64,000 nucleotides of DNA from Kingdonia uniflora (lineage: Eukaryota; Streptophyta; Magnoliopsida; Ranunculales; Circaeasteraceae). Below the pieces are notes generated by a model, which did no database searches, had not been told where the DNA came from, and worked only from the letters and a program-made list of their open reading frames with translations. The stretch covers positions 868,001 through 932,000 of the forward strand of contig JACGCM010001166.1 in the NCBI GenBank assembly GCA_014058105.1. Direction: 5' to 3'. Positions 47,456 to 59,536 of the stretch are shown one piece after another (the stretch's first letter is position 1; each line of letters opens with the position of its first letter). Made by a program: the position numbers and the translations under genes.

Positions 47456-47812
47456 ATCACTAGGCTAATACTAATGTGAACTAAGCTCCCAACAACATGT
47501 TGGGGTCGCGCAATACGCATGCCTCCAACCTGAATTTTCTCAGACCGACATCGACTCGTCAATATTCTCCATATCAACTAGCTTCCAGAAAATAATCGAA
47601 TGTCACCCATCTGCGTACATTCGGGTGTGCGGTATAGGTTCCTATTGCACCTCCACAACGAACTAAGATGGGTCCCCAAAGACGCCTTGGGATATATGTA
47701 GGTTATGATTCACCAACTATCATAAGATATTTGGAACCTCTTGCAGGCAATCTATTTACTGCAAGATTTACAGATTGTCACTTCGATGAGATGATTTTCC
47801 CGCGTACTTTTT
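47456..47812 (+). pseudogene. Ty1/copia integrase fragment
   Basis: The frame reads FLRPTSTRQYSPYQLASRK, a stop, SNVTHLRTFGCAV, a stop, VPIAPPQRTKMGPQRRLGIY, VGYDSPTIIRYLEPLAGNLF and TARFTDCHFDEMIF. This is the C-terminal part of plant copia integrase before RT. It is broken by two stops and ends at a non-homologous junction near 47812. Confidence 0.85.
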
Positions 47813-49379
47813 TTTTTCTCTCTCTCCTTTTTATACTATGCTTCGCACCCTTTGCCAACCTTTGATTCATAACACCAATTATTTTATATATTAATACTAG
47901 AGGCATTACTTTAGAGAAATCCCCTATAATTTTATAATAGTTAGTATTTTCCTCCTATAATTATATATTTTAAGAATGAATTACAATTCCCTACCTCTTT
48001 GTGCACATCTTTCCCAAAATACTTATTCTCTTTTTTGTATATTTTCCTATATCAGAGCATTAGCAGCAGGGTTGTCAAGATGCAAACTGGCAAGCCAAAA
48101 CACTTGAATCCTTCTTTTTCAAGATGACTAATATGTAAATCTGGTTGATTTCGAGCAGGGGCGGATTTATAGGCTTAGAAGTTGCCCCCCTTCCTTGATT
48201 TTTGCCACACACAAAAAAACCCTTATATATAGCAATTTAAAAAAAAAAAAAAAAAAAAACCTATACATATTTACCTAAAGCCCAACCCAGAAAGTGTGGG
48301 AACCAAACAATCTAAGAGCCCGACCCAGAAAGTGTGGGAAGTGGAACCTAATTAACCAAACAATCTAAGAGCATCCATCTCTGACTCTTTGTCTTCAACT
48401 CCAAGCATCTCTCTAAGTATTTATCTTTGCGTTCTCTTCAAGCATATATATATATATAAAGTTCATTTGATTTGTTCGTTGTTTCCTTCAACCTCACTGT
48501 ATCAACTATCAAGTATCAACATTCAACATCATTAGAAAAGAGTGCTCTTTGTAACTACTGATATGATCATGATCTCTTTATAGTTATAAAGATGTAATAC
48601 CCTTGAACACCATTTCTTTTTCTTACGTAAACTTCAATTTGTTATAATACTTATCACTTTTACTCTTCTCTTTCTTAGGTGTCCCTGAATACAGTTATTT
48701 ATAATATTGTAAAGTTACTTTTTAAAATTCGTGGTGAAGAGATGTCTAGCTAAATATGAGGATGCTGAAAAAAGTCTTAACATTTTGCTTAGCTACCCGT
48801 CAGAAAAAGTGATGACATGGCTCCCAATTTCACCTATCCTGCTGCTAATGCTCTTAATCCTTTATCCCTCTACCATAACAAACGGTAAATTTTATGCACA
48901 CTACTTTTATATTAATAACCTCTTTATATATAATACCTTAGGGTGATCCACAGGATATTAATATATGGAAGTTTTATTGTATAAGAGAAAATACTCTTTA
49001 AGAAAAGAAAAAAAACCCTCCAATAATCCTAAATGAAAAATATATAAAACACGTACAATACAACTCATACTCACACCTCAATTTATAAGCATACACATAA
49101 TGTTTATGCGTGTCTCATCAAATTTGCGTACGAGTTTAAGACTCCATCTCCATAAACCCCAATTGATCAACTTCTGTTATACATAAAGCTGACATGGAAC
49201 TAAAAAAGCACGCCTGCCGAACAATCTCACTCGACTGAAGTCTCAACAACCATCACCACCGGAAATTCGTCCCACCACGAGCAACGGTAGTACCGAGTTA
49301 TTATTACATACACAAAGGACCACCATCAGTCATTATGGGACTTAACTACTGGAATAAATAGGTGCTGATTTTGTAGGAG
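47813..49379. other. intergenic DNA upstream of UBP24, with low-complexity runs
   Basis: There is a poly(A) run at about 48239-48260 and a short tandem duplication of CCCAGAAAGTGTGGGAA at about 48276 and 48323. A CAGGGGCGGATTTATAGG at about 48156 resembles a hAT end but has no partner. No gene was seen. Confidence 0.5.
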
Positions 49380-49657
49380 TATAAGGGGGTGTAAACTAGA
49401 AAGCAAAACCCTAGCCTAGCTCCTCCTTTATGGAGAGACAGAAATAATTATTTCTTCTTCTTCTTGTATTTATTGGAAAAATTAAAATCAACCTAAATCG
49501 AAGTCCCTTTTGCTCTCTTCTTCTTCTTCTGCTATTGTCGATGTTGGTTCATCAGGGCAACAAAAGAGAAGAAGAAGTAATCTCTCTCTTTCATGTCTCA
49601 AATCCACTTCTCTAGTAGTAGATTCTCTTGTTCCTGTTTAAGATTTCCCACAGAAAG
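49380..49657 (+). promoter_or_regulatory. UBP24: probable 5' UTR / promoter-proximal region of UBP24
   Basis: A telobox-like AAACCCTAG is at 49406-49414, followed by TTC-rich pyrimidine tracts (about 49460-49475 and 49515-49530) typical of plant 5' leaders. The start codon at 49658 follows. The transcription start was not determined. Confidence 0.45.
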
Positions 49658-52600
49658 ATGACGACTGATTCTAATAAGGTACGTTGTTGATTCCTTGAGC
49701 TCTAGATTTTTTTCCCAATTTTTTTTTTTATGTAAAAAACATCAAAATTGGATCTTTTAGTTGCATAACATTGATTGATTTGTGTAACCCTAATTAATGG
49801 CAATGGGTATGGATGAAAGTATGTGTTGGGGAAGAATTTGAGTTCGGGTTTAGGAAAAAAGTTGAAATATGGTATTTGGGGAGCCGCAGTGACACTTATT
49901 GTAAACCCTAATTAATGGGTATTGGGGAAGAATTTGAGTTAAGGGTTTAGGAACAAAGTTGGAAATTGGTATTTGGGGAGCTCCAATGACACTTATTGTT
50001 AACCCTAATTAATGGGTATTGGGGAAGAATTTGAGTTGAGGGTTTAGGAACAAAGTTGGAAATTGATATTTAGGGATGGGTATGGAAGAGTTTGATTCGA
50101 GGGTTTAAGGAAAAGATGGAAATTGAGATTTTTTTTTCCAGGTTCTATTATTTTGAAAATCCCCGTAAAAATTGGGTATTTTTAGTTTTGTAGGTTATTA
50201 GCTGTATATGATTCAAAAAACATTAGAGAAGTTACTGAAGAAATCGAGATAGGTTTCATGTAAAAACCCTCAATGCAGATGTTTATTGTAACCTTAATTA
50301 GTCGGTGCGATGGACAATTAGTTTTGGGAAAGAACTTGAGTTGAGGGTCAAGGAAAAAGTTGGCAATGGGTTTATGGGGACCTCTGGAGCTATTTGTTGT
50401 AAACCTTAATTAATGAGTATGAAGAAAGGTGAGTATTGGGGAAGAATTTGAGTTGAGGGCTTAGGAAAAAGTTGGAATTTGGGGATTCCAGAGACGTTTG
50501 CTGTAAACCCTAATTAGTGGGTATGAAGAGAAATAAGTGTTGGGGAAGAATAGAGTTTAGGGTTTAGGATAAAGTTGGAAAATATGTGTTTGGGGACTTC
50601 CAGATAGATTTGGTGTAATCCCTAATTAATGGGTATGAAGAAAAGTGAGTGTTGGGAAAGTGTTTTGAGTAGAATGTTTATAGGAAAAAAGTAGGAAGTG
50701 GGTATTTGGGGATGAGGTCCAATCTTCAACTATCTCAGTTGTTTGGTAGTTCATATGAAAAACTTGGCTAAAATAGGGTGAGGAGTTTAGAAGGGTCCAA
50801 TTGGGGTTTTAGCCAAAACCCAGTCTCAAGCATCACCTATGGGGCCTATTGTTTGAGACGATGTATGCCTTCTCTTTAAACCCTTCAAGGTGGGTGAGGG
50901 TGTATTGCGTCTCCTAGAATGGCCTTCAGTTAAGGAGGTACTACTTGACCTAATTAATACGAGGGACACTATTATTATAAATTCAAACTCCGATTGGCTA
51001 TTAGGATCATGGGAATTATAGTATCTGCATCAAGACACCTGTTTATAACCTCAGTATGACAAGGTATAACTCCCATAGATTGGGGAATCCTCAGGATCTA
51101 GGCTGCAAATGTAGCTTATCCCGCAAGGATAGCCTTCGGAATATTGTGGTAACCACTTTTTCCTTTTCCTTTCTTTCCGTAAGGTTTTATTCAGTTACTT
51201 CTGGAGCTATTACTTTTATCTTTTAGGGGTTGTACAATTATCTCTGCCGCTTTTTCTATAATCCCGAGCAGTTTCGTTTCATGAATTGTAGGCAAGCTTT
51301 GCGTTGCAGACGCAATTACTTACTGATATGTTGTGCCCTATTATGCACAAACACTGCATTTTCTTTTTCGTAATCCCAAATTCTTACTATACAAAGCCAA
51401 TTCGGCGTTTCTGAAGCATTTTAAAAATTAAACAAAAGGGTTCATAATATGTCAAACTGCAGAAGAAAAAAAAGACCCCTTCCCTGCCAGCTTTCTTTGG
51501 GGTGAACCTATACTCACCTAAAGAATAAGATTTATAGACTCGGTATTATATTCTCAAAAGATTAGATAAAATCAATTAGCGTATATTTAACGTGAATAAT
51601 ACAATGGAGTATCTTCTTATACGTCGTATAAAGATTTACACAGGAGAACGCCTAACTAGATATTTGTTATGAAGTTAATGTGGAAGTAGAGCCTGTGGAG
51701 TAGAGCCTGTGGAGTGTATATGAAAAAGAGCTAAACTAAATCTTGCAAAAAGAAAATAAATTAACTGGAAGTAGAGCCTGTGGAGTGTCGGAAGCGACAC
51801 GTGCCTAGCAGGGGCACCTCATTATTTAGGAAGAGAATGGCTTGTGCAAAGCTTGGAAAATAGTATTCCAACCATTGCCACAAATGTTGTCCTTTTTTTG
51901 TTTTTGAATCGATTGAAGCAATATGTAGCATCATTACTGCACCTTTGATTTCTCACAGGAGCCTTTTCATTTCACACTGTTACAAGTTCTTTCATAGCTG
52001 AATTGGGTTTTCTGTCACAAACAGGTGTTAGTGTTTGGGTCATTCACTGAAGATGAAGTAATATCACTCAAAAAGAAATCACCTGAGAATATCATAGAGC
52101 CTTTGGAAAAGAAAGGCTTGCAATTTGGCTCTTTAGATTTTGCATCTGTAAAATCCTTGGGCAGTCCTGATATTGAACTTAAACACAGTAAACTTTCAGA
52201 CCTGTCGAAAAGTGTCCCACCGCCAAAGTTTGTCAATGAAGACAATGGATTCAGCTGTTTGAAGACAACAGAAGATAATGGATATACTCATAGTCCGCCT
52301 CATGTCTTTCCCCTTAATAACGGCGTAAGAGGCCCTGAAAAGACTAGTGTGGACTTAGCATCCTTATGCATTTCTGAGACAAATACTGGTGCTCTGAAGC
52401 AGTCACCAAGCCCAAAGCCAGATACTCTTGATGATGCAACTTTAGAACACCAAAGTAATCTCGTTATATCTGTTCCCAATGAGGTGCATGTTGATTTGTC
52501 TGAACCTCTAGCTTCGAAAGAGCATAACCAAAATGCATTAAATGGTCCAAGGGAAGCTGCTACAGATCTACTTCCTCGGGGTTTGATTAACTCGGGGAAT

Positions 52601-55600
52601 TTATGCTTTCTAAATTCATCTCTACAGGCTTTTCTCTCCTGTTCTCCATTTGTCCAGCTGTTACAGGACTTAAGAGCTCGTACTATTCCTAAGGTTTGAT
52701 CCTCCAAGTTGTTTTATTTTGTTATATATATTAGAGTCTTTATTATTGCCATTTTCATTAGTAAAATCTCATTATAGAATTTGATTATTCTCTTGTAGAT
52801 TGGATACCCAACATTAAGTGCATTTCTTCAGTTTATTTCTGAATTTGACTTGCCCACTGGTTCAAGCTTGATAAAAAATCAGAGGGTGGTTCTTGAGACT
52901 GGGAGCCCTTTCTGCCCTTCCATGTTTGAACCGACTCTGAAAAAGTTCACTCCAGATGTCACAAATAGCATATCAAGCAGGCCAAGGTTTGTGCGAATAT
53001 GCCTTGTTGTTGCTCTCTCTCTCTATCTCTCCTCTTCATATATGATATGTTTGTACATATTGCTTGGGAAGTTGACACCTAGGTTTTCTTACTTTGTTTC
53101 CTTTTTGTACATACATTTTCTCATTGCTAGTTGAAAAAAAAGTAGCGAAGTATCTAGCACTCTTACATTAGCACGGTTTTCTAAATCGTGATTATTCACC
53201 AATTAATTTGTAAGTTCCAGTGTTGCAAAACGGTTTACAGGTAGAAATCTTGATTGTTGCTGATTAACTGCCAACCTTTTTGTGATATCTTGGGGAATAG
53301 TTAGGATTTTTTGCTTTAATTGTTCATGGAAGCCATGCCATCATTTGTCCCATCAGTTTTTTTTTCTAAAATGAATTTCTTGGATCGTAATAAGGTGACA
53401 GACTGACAGCACATGATATTACAGTCCTATGGGGTGCCAACCTAGTTGGGATGTCATAGGGCTCAATGATGCTTTTGGTTGCCTTTTGATAGGGTTTTTT
53501 TATTTATTTCCACTGATGTAAATCCTAAACCCTTGTTTCTCCTTTTATTTTTATCTATAAAATACAAAATGCTCATTTAGTGAAAAATAATAATAATTTG
53601 GGATTTGAATTCTTTCTACATTGAGAAAAATGTAGGTGTGTTTTTTCCTCATCATTTCAATCGTACTTGCGGCATTTTTCCACTGTTTCTTTGCCACGTG
53701 TCAGAATTTTGACGGCCTAAACATGATTAAGCGTTCTATTTACGATTAAACTCGAAAATAACCCACATGTCAATTAACAAAAAACTTGTATAACTGTGTG
53801 AATAATACATGGTCGCTAAAACCTATCGTGATATAGAAATTTTTGGCTGACATATCTGTTTACTTGCGATTGGGCATCTAAGCTTGCTAATATTTTTTAC
53901 AGACAAGAAGATGCTCAGGAGTTCCTAAGTTTCGTCATGGATCAAATGCATGATGAACTACTTCAACTTGAAGGTCATTTTTCAAACTCAAATGGTGGCA
54001 ATTCATCTGTGGTTTCATCTTTAGAAGATGATGGTTGGGAAACAGTAGGACCAAAGAACAAGACTGCTATAACAAGAACGCAGAGCTTTGTTCCATCAGA
54101 GTTAAGTGCAATCTTTGGCGGACAACTAAGAAGCACCGTGAAGGCAAGAGGTAGGAACATTTTCAACCGATATAACTATCCTTGTTTTGAAGAAGTCTAT
54201 CTTGTATGCTGCCTTGGATACAATTGCATGGGCTGTGATGTACACCCTCTGCCTTTTGTTTCAAGGCCATGCATTGTTTACCAGAGTTATAATTGCCTTA
54301 GTTTATTTTTACTGTATGCAGGTAGCAAGGCTTCTGCTACAATTCAGCCGTTCCTTTTGCTCCACCTTGATATTTTCCCACACGCTGTTCATTCTATTGA
54401 GGATGCACTCCGCCTATTTTCTGCTCCAGAAACACTTGACGGATACCGACCATCCGCAGCTGCAAAGGTATTTCATTGAGGAAATTAGCCACGACTGAAT
54501 TCCCTACTATACATACTATCTGAAGTCTATCATTTTTGACCCTCTATTCAAACTCCATAATCAAACAAACAAGCAAGCTCAGTATGACGATTAATTGACC
54601 AATATGAACTCCCATTAATGGAACAACACACTACTCAGGCATGGTCTGTTTAGTTTCCAGGGCACTCTTTCGCCCCTTTATCTTCAACACCATACAACAT
54701 TTCTTTTTGGTTATTGTTAGGAGAGTCAAACAAAAGGAGTGAGGGAGATGATGCTGACATCTTTAAGGAATAAATGTGTGTTATTTAATGTTGTGACTGA
54801 AGCCTTACTGCCTCAGTAATAATGAAATAACTGTTATGAACAAAATTAAAAACTACTACCAGAAAAGCCAAATCGAAATGATGTATATGCCTTTTCCTTT
54901 AGACTAGCCAACTTAATTAAGACCTACTCTAACAATATTATAAAATCTCCAGTTTAGAATCCTAATTGAAATGAATTCTCCATCATATCTTCCTAGTAAT
55001 AACTATTAACTTAAAAGTAAATCTAGCTACTAAATCAAATAAAAGAGGTTTTTCTAGAAGAGGACATTTTTTTTTTATCTTCGTAACAACCAAGAAACAT
55101 GCTGGTGAGGCCGTTCCGCAAAATCCTCTCAATAAGGATTGTAAAGAGCGGGGAATAAACTCAGATTTGAAATACTCGTCATAAACCGGCTTCATGTTCC
55201 AATCAAAAGAAATTGTACCAAACTTATGCACATTTGAATGTTCATCAAACTGGAAGTTGATTTTCATCATCCTAATTAGTTGGGTCTTCGTACCTATCAT
55301 TGTTGTCTTGGCCGACAAACACATTCTCTATCATTGGGACACCATATTTCCTCTATCCCATTTCCTGAATATGAAACGAAATGCATATTCTTCTTGGCTT
55401 TTCCATGACCTGTGACTTAATGAGACAATGGTTTTGCAGGGTTTAACCCAAATTGTCTAGCATCGTCTTGGAGTTCCAAAGGGGTGATACTCTTCCACGG
55501 CCGACAACATTAAACTCTAGGGTTTCAGTCTCTGGAAGAACAATGCTCCGATATTCGTCGGAGTTAAGTTGTTTTTGTGCAACTATTATCTTCACGAGTT

Positions 55601-58465
55601 TCATTATCTCTCCCATCGTTGATTCCAATGCGTCCATTGACTCCATCATGTCTCCCGTCGTAGGCTTCTTCATGGGTTTCTTACCTTTGCTCTTGATACC
55701 AAGTTTAAGTAAACAATCATGTGGAAACAAACGATTTGAATTTACAATCAATAAAGCTAAAAATATCACTACTTTTATTTAGATGTCAAAACTAAAACAA
55801 CTTTCTATAAAGCCAACTTATTTAAAACCTAGGAAACAAGCTCCATTTTATAGGAGAAGTGGTTTGTAACAGTAATAGAAGCTCTCTAATATAGAATCCT
55901 AATTGAAATCAAATCTCCATAATACTATATCTTTAATTTTTTTTTAAATAAAAAATAGCTACTAATTTAAAAGCAAATCTATTTACTAAAATCAAGCAAT
56001 AGAAATTTTTCTAGAAGAGGAGAGAAAACAGTTGGGTCTCAAAATGTCTTGTTGATGGTGAATGGAGATCAGTGACATCTCAGTTTATGAACGCATTGCC
56101 TGGTTCTTTGTTGGAGACATCAGTGAGCTGAGGTTTCTAGGCGAGAGTTACGGAGGCACTAATATCCAATTTCATGACATGTTTGCTGGATATGTGCATC
56201 ATAACTTACGCATTGGTCTACTGCTAGCAGGCAATAGATGTACATGGGCTACAACCAGGATATATTAAGCAGACTTCAGGTTCGTGGTTAATAGCAAGTG
56301 GGACAACATAATCTGTTTTACATGGGTGCAAGGTCGTTTGTTTGGTTCTTTCATAACTAATCTGTGATCCTCAGCAGTAAAATAACTTAAAAGTTGCTCG
56401 GTTTGGAACTTTGGAGGAAAGAGGTTCATGATTCTGTTTTTTTGATCAGATTCGTATACAAACTCTCCACTTGTATTTGCACTGGAGCAAAATTGAATGA
56501 TTGAATTTTGGATTGGATAAATTTGTTTTCTTATTGGAATGTACCCGAATTCGGTTCGAATCCAATTGTTCACAAAATTACCTGCATTTCTCAAGATTGT
56601 CTTCCAAGCCTTGTGTTGGACCTTTCCCTTTTCATGTTCTTATGTTGGGAAAGACACTATAGATCCGCGCCATTTTGTTTCGAGAAAATGTGGCATAAGG
56701 TGGGAGTTTTTATTGGATTTGGTCAAGGGTTGGTGGAACTCTTTAAGTTTCGTAAAGAGGCTGGGAGGATATTTTTTTTAAACACAAAGCGCTAGAGAAG
56801 TTGAAAATTCTGAGTAAGAAAGTAATTTGGGAGGATACACCTTTACCTTGTAGAGATTAATGCTGGGATCCAAGCTGTGGGCATAATGTAAAAATTGACT
56901 CTCTTTTATGAGAATCGCAGGAACTCAGTGGGTTTGAGAGTTGATTGAAAAAAGTAGGCAAATATTGGGGAAGTTTCTTGGATGCAAAATCTAGCATCAG
57001 TTGGTTAAGGTAAGGCGATAACAGTACTAAGTGTTTTTATCAAGTTGCCTAGCGCTAGAAGAGGGTTAACACGACTGCCGCCCTCGTTGTAGAGAAGAGG
57101 GCAATAGTTGATGAGGATAAGGTTTGGGAAGTGGTCGTGAAACGGTTTAAAGTTGCTTTCATTTCTGAGGAGGTTAAGAATAGGCTCGAAAGTCCTTTCT
57201 CAGCCATCAGTTCTCTCATGTAGAATACCAACTGGCCTTCTAATAAGCCCTGTCGGGTTTTCGTCAAGTCTGTTTTCATGAACACATTTTCTATCAAGCC
57301 TTTTCTTGATAACGTGACTATCAACTCTTTGTGAGGCTTATCCCCATGGCCTATGCGGATTAACCTCACACACTTTAGACCAATTACTTTTTTATGCACT
57401 TCGTAAAAATCATTTCTAATGTTAATTAAACTTCACTCGATTGTCTCAGATATTACGTCAGTTGAACAGGGTGCCCTCGTTACAGAAATAGAACGAGATT
57501 CTGTTCCCAAAGACACTCTTTTCCTAGAAGAAGATAGCTGTTTTTTTCTAAGATTTTTTCTGTGGTTTCTACAGATCAGTTTTTTGTACTTCACTATTCC
57601 ATTATAGGTTTCGCTTGACATCAGCAAGGCTTTGAAAAATGTGATAATGTACTTTGATATTAACCACTCGTTATCCGGTGGTCATGGGAGAATACGTAAA
57701 AGATTTAATGAATGTTTGACAATGTCGTTTACAGGTGGGAGTTGTAAGCGCTAGCAAGTCGGTGAAGATAGAAACACTTTCCAAGATAATGATATTGCAC
57801 CTCATGCGGTTTGGATATGGAAGCAAAGGAAGCACCAAACTGCATAAGCCTGTGTACTTTCCTCTTGAACTAGTTCTGGGCCGTGAATTACTTGCTTCTC
57901 CGTTTGCTGAGGTAAGTTCTGCATCTGGACCTCCTCTTCACAAATGTTTTCTTTTATGCCTAGTGAGACCTCTCTTGATCTTTTCTAAGGAGTTAAATAA
58001 GATCTGGCTTCTTCTTGGAAAAGCTCTTTTGATATTTAATATTAACTAATATTTCTGTGTCCTGGAGGCCTTAAGACCCAACTTCCGTTTTCTTACATCC
58101 AGAAGAAACCCTACAGGTCAACCCTAGTTGAGTTCTCCCTCGTCCTTACCGGACCTCACCTTTAAATTCCAGACCTTTTCCCTTTCTTTCCTCCTTGTAT
58201 GCCTCAATAGCCTAGTTATATTTTCTTTTGTATTTCCTCTTTTGCTAATGTTTTTAGGCGCGGGTTGTTTGGACAGGGTAGGAAATACCAACTTGTAGCT
58301 ACGATCTCCCACCATGGTAGAGAGTCTTCAAAGGGACATTATACTGCTGATACTCGCCATCCTGATGGATATTGGCTTCGATTTGACGATGCAACTGTAA
58401 GGGCTATTGACATAAACAAAGTGTTGCATGATCAAGCTTACGTTCTCTTCTACGAACAAGTTTAG
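49658..58465 (+). CDS. UBP24: ubiquitin-specific protease (UBP24-like), seven exons
   Basis: A C19 deubiquitinase that removes ubiquitin from proteins; the Arabidopsis orthologue has been linked to abscisic-acid signalling. My exon model is 49658-49678, 52025-52693, 52799-52986, 53903-54150, 54322-54467, 57735-57911 and 58277-58465. It joins in frame with GT-AG borders and gives 545 residues, close to the roughly 550 of Arabidopsis UBP24. The N-terminus ([15 protein letters not shown]) is a long, low-conservation region. The Cys box [20 protein letters not shown] puts the nucleophile at Cys201. [20 protein letters not shown] and [20 protein letters not shown] follow. The His box [20 protein letters not shown] puts the general base at His504, with Asp520/521 in RFDDAT. 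The stop follows YVLFYEQV. No frame damage is seen. The start is the only ATG joining in phase. The exon 7 acceptor (CAG at 58274-58276) was chosen to keep phase and is the least certain border. Confidence 0.92.
49780..50700 (+). repeat. diverged ~105-bp tandem repeats with teloboxes in UBP24 intron 1
   Basis: A block holding TGTAAACCCTAATTAATGGG and GGGGAAGAATTTGAGTT, then AGGGTTTAGGA and AAGTTGGAA, recurs about eight times near 49785, 49902, 49999, 50290, 50400, 50504 and 50610. Exact telobox AAACCCTAA is at 49903-49911 and 50505-50513; other copies are one base off. Confidence 0.75.
50701..52024 (+). other. rest of UBP24 intron 1
   Basis: No gene was seen. A GTAGAGCCTGTGGAGT word occurs three times (about 51685, 51702 and 51770), a small duplication. 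A pyrimidine-poor acceptor, TCACAAACAG, ends the intron. Confidence 0.6.
53425..53600 (+). mobile_element. LINE 3' end fragment in UBP24 intron 3
   Basis: ATGGGGTGCCAACCTAGTTG and GGATGTCAT match the minus-strand LINE 3' UTR at about 32230-32190. Weaker similarity (TGATGTAA...CTAAACCC) continues to an A-rich end with AATAATAATAAT. It is probably a 5'-truncated LINE or a LINE-derived SINE. Confidence 0.55.
54850..56030 (-). mobile_element. short non-autonomous LTR element in UBP24 intron 5
   Basis: Direct repeats at about 54900-55070 and 55850-56025 share TAGAATCCTAATTGAAAT and TTTTTCTAGAAGAGGA. The minus strand has TTGGTATCAAGAGC at about 55688-55701, close to the initiator-Met tRNA primer site, next to the right-hand repeat. 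A TATAAAATGGAG box is at about 55844-55855. The inner part holds one frame (55769-55443) with [20 protein letters not shown], which looks like a gag-type coiled coil, and no pol. It lies antisense to the host gene. Confidence 0.6.
56031..57734 (+). other. remainder of UBP24 intron 5
   Basis: About 1.7 kb with short open stretches (for example 57055-57399 on the minus strand) but no recognised domain. Open frames here are more GC-rich than the surrounding intron, so another worn insertion is possible. Confidence 0.4.
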
Positions 58466-59200
58466 TTACGTAACGCCTGTGTAATAGTAGTAGTATTCAA
58501 GAGTTCATGAATGAGATGAAGGAGTGACGACCACTTGTGATGAGCCTATTAGGTATGTCTATTTATTGGTCATGTTATAGAAAATTTGGAAGAAGAAATA
58601 GTAAGAAAGCATTGTTACTAGGGTTAATTTATGAGTAGCATTCGTTGTGGATTTAATTTATCAGTGGTTGTAATGGTTTTTTCATCTCATCCTGGAGTAA
58701 TGTAAACATTTTGAGGCTGTTTTGAAGGATCTTAAGATTTACAGAGGATCTTGTTTTTTAGCATCTACTCTTGTGCCTCGGTTAAATGTTGGTTCCTAAT
58801 TTGCCAGTAGTTCACTTTATGGATATAATGTGTTTTTCTATATTCGTTTCGGCGTTACCCTAAATTTGTACAGCGGCTCTGCATTCAGACCGGGTCTTAA
58901 CCTGGATGTTTAGAGCATTCTGATGTCTCCTTTCTTACATGTACATTCCAGAATGTTTGTTTTGAGCATTGTGATGCATCCATTTGTGAACATATTTTTC
59001 CTCTAAAAGAAAAGAGTTTTGAGAAGAAGAAAAAATGAATACGAAACTAAAAAAAATGAATACGAAACTCACAAAAAAGCTAGTTGTGTATGTGTGGAGT
59101 GCTACGTAAATAATTATTTCTTGAAATTAAACTTTGCAGAAATTGACTAATCCAATAGTTAGTAATTGTCTAAATTACAAAAAATGTTTAATACATAGAC
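58466..59200 (+). other. 3' UTR and downstream flank of UBP24
   Basis: Non-coding, T-rich sequence follows the stop. It has ATGTAAACATTT-like and TGTGTTTTT elements but no single clear AATAAA signal. A small tandem duplication of AAAATGAATACGAAACT is at about 59031-59070. Confidence 0.4.
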
Positions 59201-59536
59201 GATGATGATAACACAAAAAGGCCCAAAAAGGCCATTGGGCTCTTGGACTGAGAAGTTTGATATGAGCTGTGGTGGAGCCTACTACAGAGTCCCAGGTGAC
59301 ATAAGTGGTCCCCAAATGATTGAGCTGAGCTGTCTAACTAGACCACCGTGTTTGGCACGTGCTCTTTGTCAGACTTACACATATGAGAGAGGATTGTTTG
59401 GCACGTGAGGGGAGTGATTGTGACTATGCGGGACCATCGTACATACCTTTAAAGTTTGAAAGAAAAGAACATCGGCTTGTTGGTAAACTTAACTAGTTTT
59501 TAAGCATCGTACGTACCTTTAGAGTGTAGGAGAAGA

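Noticed and set aside
48150..48180. hAT-type end CAGGGGCGGATTTA
   Set aside because: No inverted partner or 8-bp duplication was found nearby.
57055..57399. Possible gene on the minus strand in UBP24 intron 5
   Set aside because: 114 codons without a recognised motif or splice signals; not enough to call a gene.
59202..59408. 68-codon ORF downstream of UBP24
   Set aside because: No domain, no splice or promoter context, and it lies in an AT-rich flank; probably chance.
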